A stretch of 64,000 bases of DNA from SZUA-36 sp963759155 (lineage in GTDB: Bacteria; Pseudomonadota; Gammaproteobacteria; Xanthomonadales; SZUA-36). The notes under the pieces were generated by a model. It worked only from the letters and a program-made list of their open reading frames with translations. It made no database searches and was not told the origin of the DNA. Both the position numbers and the translations under genes were made by a program. Positions 27,753-37,026 of the stretch are shown here, piece by piece. Positions within the stretch are counted from its first letter, which is position 1. The number at the start of each line of letters is the position of its first letter. The stretch is from the NCBI GenBank assembly GCA_963759155.1, contig CAVWXX010000005.1, positions 576,722 through 640,721 on the forward strand, in the 5' to 3' direction.

Positions 27753-28222
27753 AAATACGAAGTGTAGAAATAAATAACCGGCGAAAAGAGTTTATTGTGC
27801 ATAACTATTCAGGAGCGCAGTTTACGTTTCCCTACTCCAGGTCCGACCCTCACCCGGATTCCAAAAACCGGATCGAAGAGGTCTTTGTGGATAAAGAACT
27901 CGCCAATGAGGCCATCACCTATGTGCTGCAATCCGGCGACGAAGGCTCGATACATATCGAGCAAGTCCTGGAATATAACGAAGACCCTGCCTATCTCGCC
28001 GAACTCCTGACCTACAAACTCACCCTGGAAGCGAAACAAAGAATTGAAAGCAGTGGTTTGAGCAGAAGGCAGATCGCCAAACGGTTAAACACTTCCCTGC
28101 CGCAGTTGTACCGTTTGCTTGATCCGGCGAACACGCGCAAATCGATGAATCAGCTGGTCACCCTTCTGCATGTTCTGAATTGTAATGTCGACATGGTTGT
28201 TAAGAGGAAAGACGCTGCATAG
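27749..28222 (+). CDS. HTH protein partner of DUF4160 (putative antitoxin/repressor)
   Basis: 157 residues. The N-terminal half (about 1-80) resembles a DUF2442-like small beta domain (KIRSVEINNRRKEFIVHNYSGAQFTFPYSR). The C-terminal half has an HTH (LSRRQIAKRLNTSLPQLYRLLD), then RKSMNQLVTLLHVLNCNVDMVV. ATGA overlap with the DUF4160 gene indicates coupled translation. Likely DNA-binding autoregulator of the palindrome at 27531. Confidence 0.8.
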   Translation: MKIRSVEINNRRKEFIVHNYSGAQFTFPYSRSDPHPDSKNRIEEVFVDKELANEAITYVLQSGDEGSIHIEQVLEYNEDPAYLAELLTYKLTLEAKQRIESSGLSRRQIAKRLNTSLPQLYRLLDPANTRKSMNQLVTLLHVLNCNVDMVVKRKDAA

Positions 28223-28399
28223 GCTACTAATAGGTGCAAAAATGTGGCTAGAGTTCTTGTTTGGACAATCGACATAAGTTGCCCGGTAGGGGTGAAAACC
28301 GTTAAAGAGCGCTGACCCTTTACCCCCTCTATGCATCCTTTTTCGTCTTCTCGACGTCAAATAAACAAATTAACCACAAGTTTCTGACAAGAGGGCCTA

Positions 28400-29275
28400 A
28401 TGGGAAACATACTGACTCAACAGGCGCAGGCACAAGTGCGCCGTCAACTGATCGTATTTTTTTTAGCAACATTCGTCGTGACATGGGGCATATTCGGAAG
28501 CGCCGTGATTTTTGGTTTTGCCGACTCCCCTATCGTGATCCTGGGTGTTTGGGGCCCCTCACTGGCAGCTATTGTCGTGACGGCTATCTTCTATGGTAAA
28601 GACGGCCTGAAGCGCTTCTTTGGCCGGCTCAACTTCAAGGAAGGGCTAAAATGGTTTTTGCCGTTGCTTGGGTTTTTCCTGGTGATCGGGCTAACCGGGG
28701 GTTACATCGGCGCTGCCGCCACGGGCATCGAATATAACCCCAAATTCTGGGGCTGGGCGTGGGTCGCGCAAGTCATGGTGATGCAGTTACTGATTCCCGG
28801 AATAGGCGAAGAGTTCGGCTGGCGCGGCTTCGCACTGCAACGCCTGCAACACATCATGACGCCTTTGAAGGCAACGCTGGTCATCGCCTTTTTTCACCTG
28901 CTTTGGCACGCACCCACCTACTGGTTGGGCCAGGGCATGCACAACGTACCGGCAATCTGGGCTGTCTTCTTTTTGCTGCCAGTGACCATCCTGTTCACCT
29001 GGGCGTATAACAAGTCAAACGGTAGCATCCTGGTCAGCATATTTTTTCACGCAACCATGGGTGCGACGCTTAGTTATACCGCCTTTTTGCCGAGTGAAGA
29101 TGTCGTTGTGCTGTCTCCGGAATTGCTCACCATGACGTGGCTACCGGATGGGCTGATGGGACCTTATTTAGGGGTTGCGGCTCTTTATTGGGTGCTGGCG
29201 ATTTATGTGCTTCGTGGGGGATTTGGGGGCCTGGGTACACCACCTGAGTTTGAACATCCGGTTGAGGGGCAATAG
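28400..29275 (+). CDS. CPBP-family intramembrane metalloprotease
   Basis: 291 residues, about eight hydrophobic segments. The three ABI/CAAX-protease motifs are present: GEEFGWRGF (paired Glu), FFHLLWHAP (His) and SIFFHATMG (His). Bacterial members process or modify membrane proteins; some protect against bacteriocins. Nothing adjacent suggests a bacteriocin cluster. Complete and unremarkable in length. Confidence 0.92.
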   Translation: MGNILTQQAQAQVRRQLIVFFLATFVVTWGIFGSAVIFGFADSPIVILGVWGPSLAAIVVTAIFYGKDGLKRFFGRLNFKEGLKWFLPLLGFFLVIGLTGGYIGAAATGIEYNPKFWGWAWVAQVMVMQLLIPGIGEEFGWRGFALQRLQHIMTPLKATLVIAFFHLLWHAPTYWLGQGMHNVPAIWAVFFLLPVTILFTWAYNKSNGSILVSIFFHATMGATLSYTAFLPSEDVVVLSPELLTMTWLPDGLMGPYLGVAALYWVLAIYVLRGGFGGLGTPPEFEHPVEGQ

Positions 29276-29386
29276 GGGTTCAGTTATGTCAGAGAAACGC
29301 ACCAGAGTAACAGCCCCGAGTGACAAGATTTTACCCTGGCACTTAACTCTGTACCCAAAACTGCAGGGTGAGCCAGCGGGCCGGGG

Positions 29387-31717
29387 CTATTCTACGCGCC
29401 CGAGATAAGTGTCATACCAGGCAAGCGTTTCCCGGATTAGCTGGTTCTTGGGGGGGATATGCCCGCCATCGAGGATAGCGTGACGCTTGTGTTCCACTGG
29501 CGTGGCAAGCGATTCAAACATCGGAGCCTGGTACGTCTCGACCGGGCGTAGCATGTCATGCCGCCCGCTGACCATCAGTACCGGGGCAGTTACCCGTGCG
29601 GCGAAACTGGCAGAGCTCGCCTCGGGCCTTGCTCGCGTGGGAGGAATGCCACCACCCACGTATACGCCGGCTTTAAACCTGTCGTCCAGCGCCATCACGA
29701 TTGGCCCGTTCCAGCCACCCCAACTCAAGCCAAAAAAACCAAGGCGTGATATATCAATGTCGTCGCGGGTCTGAAGGTAATCAACCGAGCGGCGGAAATC
29801 CTGAATCCACTTTACGACGTTATCGGTATAGGCACGGGTATTCTCCGGCCAGGTGGTGGTGAGGTTGATGTTGCGCTCGTAGGTGCCGCGCAACACAGGG
29901 TATGCCAGGGCGCGTCCGCTCATGATAATGAAATCCACGATGGCGACCTGCATGCTATCACTCGAAGAGGCAAATATCGCATCAGTAGACGGGAAGTATG
30001 TAACGACCTGGTAAGGTGGCTTGGCCGACTTGGGCAGAAAAATGTGCATGGACATTCTTTCGCCGTAAGCGGTATCGAAAGAAACCACCTCGCGTCGCCA
30101 GTGCTCGGAATCTTCAGAGGACTCGAGCTTGCTTCGCAAGTCTGTCCTGTCATAGTCATAAGTGCCGCGATAGATCTCGAATTCCTGATCGGACAAGGGC
30201 GTTATTACTTCCTGTTCGGGTCGTGCGACCGCGCGCGAGAATTCGACTAACTTTTTGTCGTCACCCATATTCCTGATGACACGAAAACCATTGGTTGCAG
30301 CGCGCTCCCACGGCGACACGGCGATGCCGTAGGTGAACAAATAACTGCTGTCCTTCCAGCTTCCACCAAGAATATAGCGATCACTACCCGGCAGGTCGGA
30401 CGTGGCATTAAGCGCCCATTCGCGCACATTGCCAGCCATGTCAAAGGTTCCATAAGGTCCCACAGCATCGTAACTTGCAACCTCGGCGACACTATCCGAT
30501 GAAAAATTACTTTCAGAAATCAGGCGTGACCGAAACTGGCTGGAACCGCGATATGAGTCGTCATAATCGCCGATCTCCGAAAATGGTGGGCTAACCGCGG
30601 CCGTACTCCAATGATAAATGGTGGGTAAAGTTCCGCCTTTGTAATTTGCGTATGCACTTGCTTCATACCAACTTACGCCCCTGACGGGGTAATTGTCTTC
30701 ACCGTCGGCATAGCTTCCACCCTGCCAGGTTGATGGACCGGGGCGACCTGTCAAATCGCGGAATGTTGCAATCGCTTCTTCGGGTGCAACCTTGGTTCCA
30801 TCACGGTTGAATGGCAGTCCCGTCCAAAACTCGGGGTTTTGATAGCCCCCGTTGTCAATAAACTCCTTGAACTCGCGATTGGTTACTTCGGTACGATCGA
30901 TTAAAAACTCAGGTGTCTCGGTTTCCGATAGCGTATACCCGGTCATAAGAAATAACCGGGATGTCTGCGGGATATGAATCATTCCCTCCGGGATCACCGC
31001 CTCGGACAGTTCGATCTCGATAGAGCCGTTAAACAATTCGCGTGCACGTTCAGCAACCTCGTAGCCGTCCTTTACAAACTTCCAGCGAAGCACATCGTTG
31101 GGCAGCCGGATCGATTCAATAGGGGTATGACCCAACGATGTCCATTCAGCCCCGGCAGCACCGTATTCCCTGATAAAAACTTCTGCGTCTTCGGGACTCG
31201 TTCGAATAGACATCTGTACCGTAAACTCAGGCCACAGGTTTTCAAACACGGGGTCCCCTTCCAGCAGGTTCGCGGAGTCCGAGGCAACACGATAGGCAGC
31301 CGTGTAGTCGTCCTGTGCAACCAGGTCCATAATCTGGCTGACGACACTATTACGTTGCGTATGTGACTGAATTGCCCGCATCACCATGAGGCCGGAAACG
31401 ACGAGCGAAATGACGGCAACCGATATCGCGATGATGTTTGCACTGGATTTCCGACTTCGCGCCGACGTTACCTCATTGTCAGCCCCGGCGGAATCCAGCT
31501 TTATCCCCTGGCTGGTCAGCTCGAATACCCAGGCCAGCAGTGCAACTGGAATCAGCCCGATGGCGAGCGCAATGACGAGTATCCGAAACGCTGCGTCGTC
31601 CAGCCCAAAAGCTGGAAAGACTGTCTCAACGAACTGAACAATCACCCATGCGGCAACGATGTAGGCTGCCGCAACCCGGAATACTTTTCTGCGTTTCAGG
31701 TCAGCGATGAATGACAT
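29387..31717 (-). CDS. Membrane-anchored SUMF1/FGE-sulfatase - alpha/beta-hydrolase fusion
   Basis: 776 residues. N-terminal membrane module of two helices (about 12-75, VFRVAAAYIVAAWVIVQFVETVFPAFGLDD), one further TM near 95-115, a PEGA-like segment (about 165-245), a SUMF1-type domain (about 250-490: FLIDRTEVTNREFKEFI, PVRGVSWYEASAYANYKGG, DMAGNVREWA, ILGGSWKD, NGFRVIR) and a C-terminal alpha/beta hydrolase with nucleophile GLSWGG, acid in SGRHDML and His in DGGHIP. In relatives the same body is preceded by a Ser/Thr kinase; here the kinase is absent and the membrane module takes its place. The hydrolase domain probably faces the periplasm. Substrate unknown. Confidence 0.88.
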   Translation of the reverse strand: MSFIADLKRRKVFRVAAAYIVAAWVIVQFVETVFPAFGLDDAAFRILVIALAIGLIPVALLAWVFELTSQGIKLDSAGADNEVTSARSRKSSANIIAISVAVISLVVSGLMVMRAIQSHTQRNSVVSQIMDLVAQDDYTAAYRVASDSANLLEGDPVFENLWPEFTVQMSIRTSPEDAEVFIREYGAAGAEWTSLGHTPIESIRLPNDVLRWKFVKDGYEVAERARELFNGSIEIELSEAVIPEGMIHIPQTSRLFLMTGYTLSETETPEFLIDRTEVTNREFKEFIDNGGYQNPEFWTGLPFNRDGTKVAPEEAIATFRDLTGRPGPSTWQGGSYADGEDNYPVRGVSWYEASAYANYKGGTLPTIYHWSTAAVSPPFSEIGDYDDSYRGSSQFRSRLISESNFSSDSVAEVASYDAVGPYGTFDMAGNVREWALNATSDLPGSDRYILGGSWKDSSYLFTYGIAVSPWERAATNGFRVIRNMGDDKKLVEFSRAVARPEQEVITPLSDQEFEIYRGTYDYDRTDLRSKLESSEDSEHWRREVVSFDTAYGERMSMHIFLPKSAKPPYQVVTYFPSTDAIFASSSDSMQVAIVDFIIMSGRALAYPVLRGTYERNINLTTTWPENTRAYTDNVVKWIQDFRRSVDYLQTRDDIDISRLGFFGLSWGGWNGPIVMALDDRFKAGVYVGGGIPPTRARPEASSASFAARVTAPVLMVSGRHDMLRPVETYQAPMFESLATPVEHKRHAILDGGHIPPKNQLIRETLAWYDTYLGRVE

Positions 31718-31799
31718 TTTCTTATTAACTGTTTTTGCATTTTACGATCTCAGTGTACCTCAACATTGGCGGTTAACGTATCCAGCCCCTTTTACTTAG

Positions 31800-32249
31800 C
31801 TATCTTAGATGCTCACCACCCATGAGATGTACGTGCAAATGCGGCACTGTTTGTCCACCATCGTGACCGGTATTACTTACAAGCCGAAAACCTGACTCAT
31901 CCACCCCCATAATCCTGGCGGTTTGACTGATCGCATCAAGCAACCCGAGTTTTTCATCGCTGCTGGCATTCTGGTTGAATTGCAATATATTCGTGTACTG
32001 CCCCTTGGGAATGACCAGCACATGCACTTTGGCCCTTGGCCTGATGTCATGAAAAGCCAGTGCGTATTCACTCTCAAAGACGACATCTGCCGGTAAATCA
32101 CCACGTAAGATTCGGGCAAAAACATTGTTCGTATCATAGTCAGCGCTTGCATCGACCAGCTCTTCACCGTGTGCTACAAAACTGAGCAGTAGCATGATTA
32201 ATAAGCTGAATAGAATTGCAACGGGGGAACCTGCTGGAATCCGTTTCAT
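31800..32249 (-). CDS. HIT-family (histidine triad) protein with signal peptide
   Basis: 149 residues. Normal HIT domain from about residue 40: NVFARILRGDLPADVVFES, HDIRPRAKVHVLVIPK, and the triad TVPHLHVHLMGG. Ahead of it are 29 residues with a hydrophobic core (VAILFSLLIMLLLSFVAHG) that look like a signal peptide or anchor. HIT nucleotide hydrolases are usually cytoplasmic, so export is odd; a later start would remove the peptide, but no Met precedes the domain until after its first strand. Confidence 0.88.
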   Translation of the reverse strand: MKRIPAGSPVAILFSLLIMLLLSFVAHGEELVDASADYDTNNVFARILRGDLPADVVFESEYALAFHDIRPRAKVHVLVIPKGQYTNILQFNQNASSDEKLGLLDAISQTARIMGVDESGFRLVSNTGHDGGQTVPHLHVHLMGGEHLR

Positions 32250-32352
32250 GGTTAATTCCTGATTGTCGGGGTTGGATAAGTGTAAATTGGAGTCCGAGTA
32301 AAGTGCCAGAGTAAACTAATACTGATCGACCGGATGCCCTTGGAATAATTGG

Positions 32353-32442
32353 AATAATTGGGGTCAGAGTAAAAACTCTTTAGCGAGTACTTGAGGTCAG
32401 AGCTAAAACTACTAAAGAGTTTTTACTCTGACCCCAATTATT
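32353..32442. repeat. REP-like palindrome, GGGGTCAGAGT family (second complete copy)
   Basis: A 90-bp element with perfect 30-bp inverted arms (32353-32382 and 32413-32442). The arm core is identical to that at 18089-18173. A further ACCCCAATTATTG fragment follows at 32446-32458. It sits between the HIT gene and the DUF2237 gene. Confidence 0.87.
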
Positions 32443-32565
32443 GGACCCCAATTATTGCAAGGTAGCACTAACAATAAGTCAGCACACCCATCACAAATGC
32501 CACCAGGCAGCTTGCCAGTGCTAAACTCGGCAATGTCCCGTTAACCCCACTGAGAATTAATCACT

Positions 32566-32937
32566 ATGGACGCGAAACTAAACGTATTGGGCGAAGTGCT
32601 CGCCTCCTGCTCCGAAGACCCGCTGACCGGCTACTACCGTGACGGCTGCTGTAATACCGAACCCGCAGATATGGGCTCGCACACCATTTGCTGTCGTGTC
32701 ACAGAGGAATTCCTGCAGTATTCGCTCAGCGTGGGCAATGACCTGACAACGCCACGTGCCGAATTCGGTTTCCCGGGATTGAGGCCCGGTGATCAATGGT
32801 GTTTGTGCGCCGCCCGCTGGCAGCAAGCCCTGGATGCGGGTGTAGCACCAAAGGTGGTTCTGCAGGCAACCCATGCGGCCTGTTTAAGGATTGTGAAGTT
32901 GGCTGATCTGAAGCGGCATGCGATGGATTTGGTTTGA
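32566..32937 (+). CDS. DUF2237-family protein
   Basis: 123 residues. NVLGEVLASCSEDPLTGYYRDGCCNTEPADMGSHTICCRVTEEFL and TPRAEFGFPGLRPGDQWCLCAARWQQAL are the Cys-rich DUF2237 signature, followed by VVLQATHAACLRIV. Conserved in many bacteria; function unknown. Full length. Confidence 0.9.
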   Translation: MDAKLNVLGEVLASCSEDPLTGYYRDGCCNTEPADMGSHTICCRVTEEFLQYSLSVGNDLTTPRAEFGFPGLRPGDQWCLCAARWQQALDAGVAPKVVLQATHAACLRIVKLADLKRHAMDLV

Positions 32938-33001
32938 ATGATGGGCGACCAGTTATTTGAAGAATGGCTGGTATACGAAAAGCGACGCCGCTTGAAGTAG
33001 C

Positions 33002-33091
33002 TCTATTCACACTGCAACAACATATCAACCGCCACCCCATCGTCCATTTGCTCGCCATACCATTGCGGAATTGGCGTCCCAGGTGTGATGT
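33002..33091 (-). pseudogene. 3'-terminal fragment of a second DUF222-HNH gene
   Basis: 90 bp that match 34909-34998, the last ~29 codons and stop of the DUF222-HNH gene, at about 90 percent identity. Nothing of the rest of the gene is present here. It borders the tandem 36-bp repeat and the truncated fic gene, so the spot is a recombination junction. Confidence 0.8.
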
Positions 33092-33167
33092 CCCTTGTTA
33101 TAGGCTAGTTCTAATTAGAAGGTCACTTAGCTCCCTTGTTATAGGCTAATTCTAATAAGAAGGTCAC
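33091..33167. repeat. Two tandem 36-bp units, 41-bp period
   Basis: Units 33091-33126 and 33132-33167 both read TCCCTTGTTATAGGCTA..., ending in AGAAGGTCAC, with two differences between them. They lie exactly between the HNH fragment and the point where the fic coding frame begins. Two copies with a 5-bp gap do not make a CRISPR array; they may be a duplicated end sequence of whatever truncated fic. Confidence 0.75.
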
Positions 33168-33847
33168 AAAACTGGATTGGAGCGACTAACTGCACAATCA
33201 GAGATGCAATCTATGTTCCTCCGCCACGTGACAAAATGTTGGATGCGTTATCTGATTGGGAGAAATTTCTAAATAAAAAAGACAAACTTCCTTTGCTTGT
33301 GAAGATTGGATTAGCTCATGCGCAATTCGAGACCATTCACCCATTTCTCGATGGTAATGGAAGGGTTGGGCGCCTGCTAATCACTCTATTACTTTGTGAA
33401 AAAGAGGTTCTCCTGAAACCTGTTTTATATCTTTCATACTACTTCAAAGAAAATCGTCAAGAGTATTACGACCTATTGCAAGGAACCAGGGATAAAGGAA
33501 ACTGGGAATCCTGGCTTAAGTTCTTTATAGAGGGTGTTGATGAAGTTGCTCGTCAAGCAACACAAACAGCCAGAGAAATTGTTGAGTTGCGTGAAAAACA
33601 CAGGTCATTGATTGTACAGAACTTCGGTCAGGTGACAGGTAATGGGCTGATTGTATTAGAGAACTTATTTAGTCAGCCGATTATTTCGGTAAATCGTATT
33701 GTTGAACTTACAGGTGTTTCTTTTGCTGCTGCTAACACGCTGAGAAGCCGTCTGGAAAAAATCGGGGTACTTGTTGAGGTAACTGGTCAAGCTAGAAACC
33801 GTCGTTATGAGTATAGTGATTACGTTAATCTTTTTGCTTCAATCTAA
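33164..33847 (+). pseudogene. Fic/DOC-family protein, N-terminally truncated
   Basis: The frame from 33164 gives SQNWIGATNCTIRDAIYVPPPRDKMLDAL..., the conserved middle of large Fic proteins. It continues through the catalytic HPFLDGNGRVGR (canonical HxFx[D/E]GNGRxxR) and a C-terminal winged-helix (ISVNRIVELTGVSFAAANTLRSRLEKIGVL). The ~120 residues expected before SQNWIG, including any inhibitory alpha-helix, are missing and replaced by the tandem repeat. An internal ATG at 33236 could yield a 203-residue product with the whole AMPylation motif. Probable pseudogene; an active truncated AMPylase cannot be excluded. Confidence 0.82.
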
Positions 33848-33876
33848 TTTTTGTTGATGGCGCACTAAAATAGCAG

Positions 33877-34278
33877 TTAATCAATACCATGCGCCAGCTG
33901 GTGCTGGTACTCATCATTGTCAAAATTGCCATCAGACTGTGAAATCAGGCCATCCTCGCCAATGGTCCATTCCTCAAATCCGCTGAAGTGCACCTTGTTA
34001 CCGGTCCCGTCCGGGCCGCTGTTGGTGCCGATGAAGGTCCAATGGAAAATGGCCTTGTCCGCCTGGGTCTCCAGTTCGTCCATGAGCAACACCATGTCCG
34101 GAAACCCTGTCATAAAACTACGTGCAACTTCCGTTATTGCATCCCGACCGGTCGCAGCAGCGCCGTTGACATATAAAGTGGCGTCTTCGGCAAAGAATGA
34201 TGCAACATTTGCAGGCGTCTGGCTGTTCCAGGCGGCCGTGTATTTCTTAGCAAGCTCAATAAGCATTTCTTTATTCAT
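33877..34278 (-). CDS. SnoaL-like/NTF2-fold protein
   Basis: 133 residues. YTAAWNSQTPANVASFFAEDATLYVNG...GRDAITEVARSFMTGFPDM and IFHWTFIGTNSG...FSGFEEWTIGEDGLISQSDGNFD are the SnoaL-type ketosteroid-isomerase-like pattern. Small-molecule binding or isomerase activity is possible; substrate unknown. Complete. Confidence 0.87.
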   Translation of the reverse strand: MNKEMLIELAKKYTAAWNSQTPANVASFFAEDATLYVNGAAATGRDAITEVARSFMTGFPDMVLLMDELETQADKAIFHWTFIGTNSGPDGTGNKVHFSGFEEWTIGEDGLISQSDGNFDNDEYQHQLAHGID

Positions 34279-34465
34279 GGAGAGTGGTTCCTTCGTACAT
34301 TTACCGGGCGATTGTAAAAGGGATCGATTAATGGGGTCACCCGTTACCTACTTTAGAGCATAGCCTGGAAAACCGTGCCCATAGATTTTCGCGACTGCAC
34401 TACCAAAAATCCAAGAAAATACTAAACTATATATAGAAGGGGGACATAAATATCGGGAGATTGAG

Positions 34466-34768
34466 ATGAAGACCTTTCTACTGATTACAGGTAGTAGCCC
34501 TCTGATGGTCCTTACTTCGCATGGATCCATCGAGAATTCAATTTTGCTGGATAAGCTCCTGTCAAAGGGAATTGATAAGTTCATTGCCTATGAGGTTCCA
34601 TGCGAATTGGCAGAGCAACGTTATGGCTGGCATTTCAATGTGGTCGCTAATGATCTGCATGAGACCGATGATTTGCGGATACTGGATTACAATGGTGACC
34701 GGGCTTTCAGGCTGTTCTCTTTCAGCGAGTTAGGCAATGCTCATATCCATGAACCTACCCCCCTGTGA
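34466..34768 (+). CDS. Conserved hypothetical protein
   Basis: 100 residues with a GGGAGATTGAG region 4 bases before the ATG. The compact sequence (TFLLITGSSPLMVLTSHGSI, AYEVPCELAEQRYGWHFNVVANDLHETDDLRILDYNG) suggests a small cytoplasmic regulatory-type protein. No function assigned. Followed by about 140 bp without a gene, then the convergent HNH gene. Confidence 0.65.
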   Translation: MKTFLLITGSSPLMVLTSHGSIENSILLDKLLSKGIDKFIAYEVPCELAEQRYGWHFNVVANDLHETDDLRILDYNGDRAFRLFSFSELGNAHIHEPTPL

Positions 34769-34909
34769 CGGGAAGTGGCTTTGAACCCGGGAGTTGAAAC
34801 ACTCTCATTGTCACGCACTATAGAAAAAGCTGCCGGGTGTTGCAGGATGGGGATTAAATGTAGCTATCCTGGCTTATTGAGCATCTACATGGGGTCCGTC
34901 AGCAGTGTT

Positions 34910-36337
34910 CTATTCACACTGCAACAACATATCAACCGCCACCCAATTGTCCATTTGCTCGCCATGCCATCGCGGAACTGGCGTCTCAGACGTGATGTTC
35001 AATCCGTTCTTTTGATTGGCTGATGTAATCGCAAAAACGTGGCCCAGGCCAGCCTCTCGACCGGGGTACCCCGGTCTCACCTTCTTCCCGCGGGAACGTG
35101 TTTCCGGCCCCTGCGGAATGACCTTGCCATCCGGCAGGCTAAAAACAGCACCCTCACCCGCTTCAAAGCGCACCCCATAACCCGCCTCATGCACCAGCCG
35201 GTGATGTGTGCGACACAACAAAACGAGGTTATCCATGCACGTCTCGCCGCCATCTGCCCAGTGTTGGATATGGTGTGCATCCACATATCGGCTACAGGTA
35301 CAGCCGGGAAAACGGCAACCCTGGTCCCTGCGTTTTAATGCCCGCCGGATAGCCGGTGGAATAGAGCGCGTTTTGCGGCCGATATTCAGCGGTTCGCCCT
35401 GGCTATTTTCATGCCAGTGAATTTTTGCGCAATCACAGGCCAGGCGACGGCACGTTTCCGCGGAAACGTGGCCATGGTCTTCAAGTTCCGCCTCGGCGCC
35501 ACTACCGTCCTCTTTTAATGTCTCGACATCGGCGTGAATGTTAATCATGTATCTGTCCCCACCGGATTGATCCTTACCCGCCCCGGCCAGGAACCCTTCA
35601 ACCACCCGTGCGAGTTGATCGGCGCGTTTTTGCGAAACAGGTTCCGGGCTTGTGTTATCAAGCGGTATGTTTTTGTCGATCTCTACAGCAACTTCCGCCG
35701 GCACGTTTTGCTGCTCTTCAAACAACTGGTCTCCCGCTGCCTCCAGCGCCTTTTTCAACATCACACCTTGCTCCGGTGTGAAGCGTCCCTTAAAAACCCA
35801 GTACCCATCATCATCGATATACCAACTCAACTCGCGATGGCCATGACGTAAATTTTCTTCCTCGAGCGCTTCAATGCGCTTTGTTTTGCGGTACAAGCGC
35901 ACCTGGGTTTCAACATGGCTGGCGGTACCGTGCAATGCCACCTGCAACAGGGCCGCCTCGTTTTTGGGTGTCGCCACCCGCGTCATGGCCCGCACCTTCG
36001 AGTAACTGACTTTTCCATTACAAAAAGCTGCGCTGATTTGAGGTAACTCCGGCAATGCCCTTGCCACCCGCACCCGCTCGCGAGCGGAGCCTAAGCTCAT
36101 GCCGCACTTCCAGTTCAACCAGTGTGCACACGAGCGGATGCCAGTGCCGTCCCAGCCTTCTTCTTTGTCGAACTCGCAGATTAATTGCAATAATTGGAAC
36201 GTGCCGGCATCGAGATGGGCAACCAACTCGGTGATGTTGTCGGCGAGGTGGTTAAGCCTGGTGATGCGTTCGGGCTCGGGGTAGTTACCGGCGAGTGGGT
36301 GCTTTTTGGTTGATGAGGTATGCTGGGTGATTGGCAT
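34910..36337 (-). CDS. DUF222 domain-containing HNH endonuclease (13E12-repeat type)
   Basis: 475 residues. N-terminal DUF222 (about 25-280) with the GWDGTGIRSCAHWLNWKCGMSLGSARERVRVARALPELP block, then an HNH nuclease: CRFPGC, DAHHIQHWADGG, DNLVLLCRTHHRLVHE. Usually an orphan, multi-copy gene of uncertain role, possibly a selfish or DNA-processing nuclease. A fragment of a second copy lies at 33002-33091, showing duplication or gene conversion in the region. Confidence 0.92.
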   Translation of the reverse strand: MPITQHTSSTKKHPLAGNYPEPERITRLNHLADNITELVAHLDAGTFQLLQLICEFDKEEGWDGTGIRSCAHWLNWKCGMSLGSARERVRVARALPELPQISAAFCNGKVSYSKVRAMTRVATPKNEAALLQVALHGTASHVETQVRLYRKTKRIEALEEENLRHGHRELSWYIDDDGYWVFKGRFTPEQGVMLKKALEAAGDQLFEEQQNVPAEVAVEIDKNIPLDNTSPEPVSQKRADQLARVVEGFLAGAGKDQSGGDRYMINIHADVETLKEDGSGAEAELEDHGHVSAETCRRLACDCAKIHWHENSQGEPLNIGRKTRSIPPAIRRALKRRDQGCRFPGCTCSRYVDAHHIQHWADGGETCMDNLVLLCRTHHRLVHEAGYGVRFEAGEGAVFSLPDGKVIPQGPETRSRGKKVRPGYPGREAGLGHVFAITSANQKNGLNITSETPVPRWHGEQMDNWVAVDMLLQCE

Positions 36338-36459
36338 GGGTTTTTCTCTGTATTTAGTACTGTATAAGTATACAGTTAAAAGGGCGATTAGTCCATGTTA
36401 TATGTTTTAAATACAGATGGTTATGTGGGTTTTAGGATTTGAGAAACAGAAAGAACAAA

Positions 36460-36969
36460 ATGATGAAAGTATATTTTTCACACGGTAAAGAAAGTGGTCC
36501 CTGGGGCAGCAAAATACAAAGGCTCGCATCTATTGCCAGCGAACATGGCTGTGCAGTAGACAGTATTGATTACACGGATTTGATGGATCCTGATCAACGT
36601 GTTGAGCGACTGCGGGACATACTGAATAAAGAAGAAGAGCGTTTCATTCTGGTTGGCTCGAGCATGGGTGGCTACGTGTCGTTGGTGGCCGCTGATGATG
36701 TTAAAACCCATGCTGTTTTCCTGCTGGCGCCGGCTTTGTATATTCCGGGCTATAAACAACAGCGGTATGATCCCGCCACCAGGCATGTGGAAATCATCCA
36801 TGGCTGGTCTGATGACGTTATTCCGCCAGAGCATTCAATCAGGTTTGCGAAAGAGGCTGGTTGCACATTGCATTTGATTGATGGGGATCATCGCTTGATG
36901 GGGGCTATTGAGATGGTTGAGGATTTGTTTGGGCGGTTTCTTAAGAGAGTTTTGTTGGACAATAATTGA
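36460..36969 (+). CDS. Alpha/beta-hydrolase (YqiA-like)
   Basis: About 170 residues from ATG 36460/36463; an in-frame TTG at 36439 adds seven polar residues and is less likely. KVYFSHGKESGPWGSKIQRLA oxyanion region, nucleophile GSSMGGYVS, acid in IHGWSDDVIP, and a His in IDGDHRL complete the triad. Small esterase/thioesterase of the YqiA/UPF0227 style. Confidence 0.85.
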   Translation: MMKVYFSHGKESGPWGSKIQRLASIASEHGCAVDSIDYTDLMDPDQRVERLRDILNKEEERFILVGSSMGGYVSLVAADDVKTHAVFLLAPALYIPGYKQQRYDPATRHVEIIHGWSDDVIPPEHSIRFAKEAGCTLHLIDGDHRLMGAIEMVEDLFGRFLKRVLLDNN

Positions 36970-37026
36970 CTGCACCGAAGAAAAAATATTCAGATAAATC
37001 TTATTGTAATAACTGAAATTCTATTT

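Noticed and set aside
33091..33167. Possible CRISPR array
   Set aside because: Only two units, with a 5-bp gap instead of a spacer, and no cas genes nearby.
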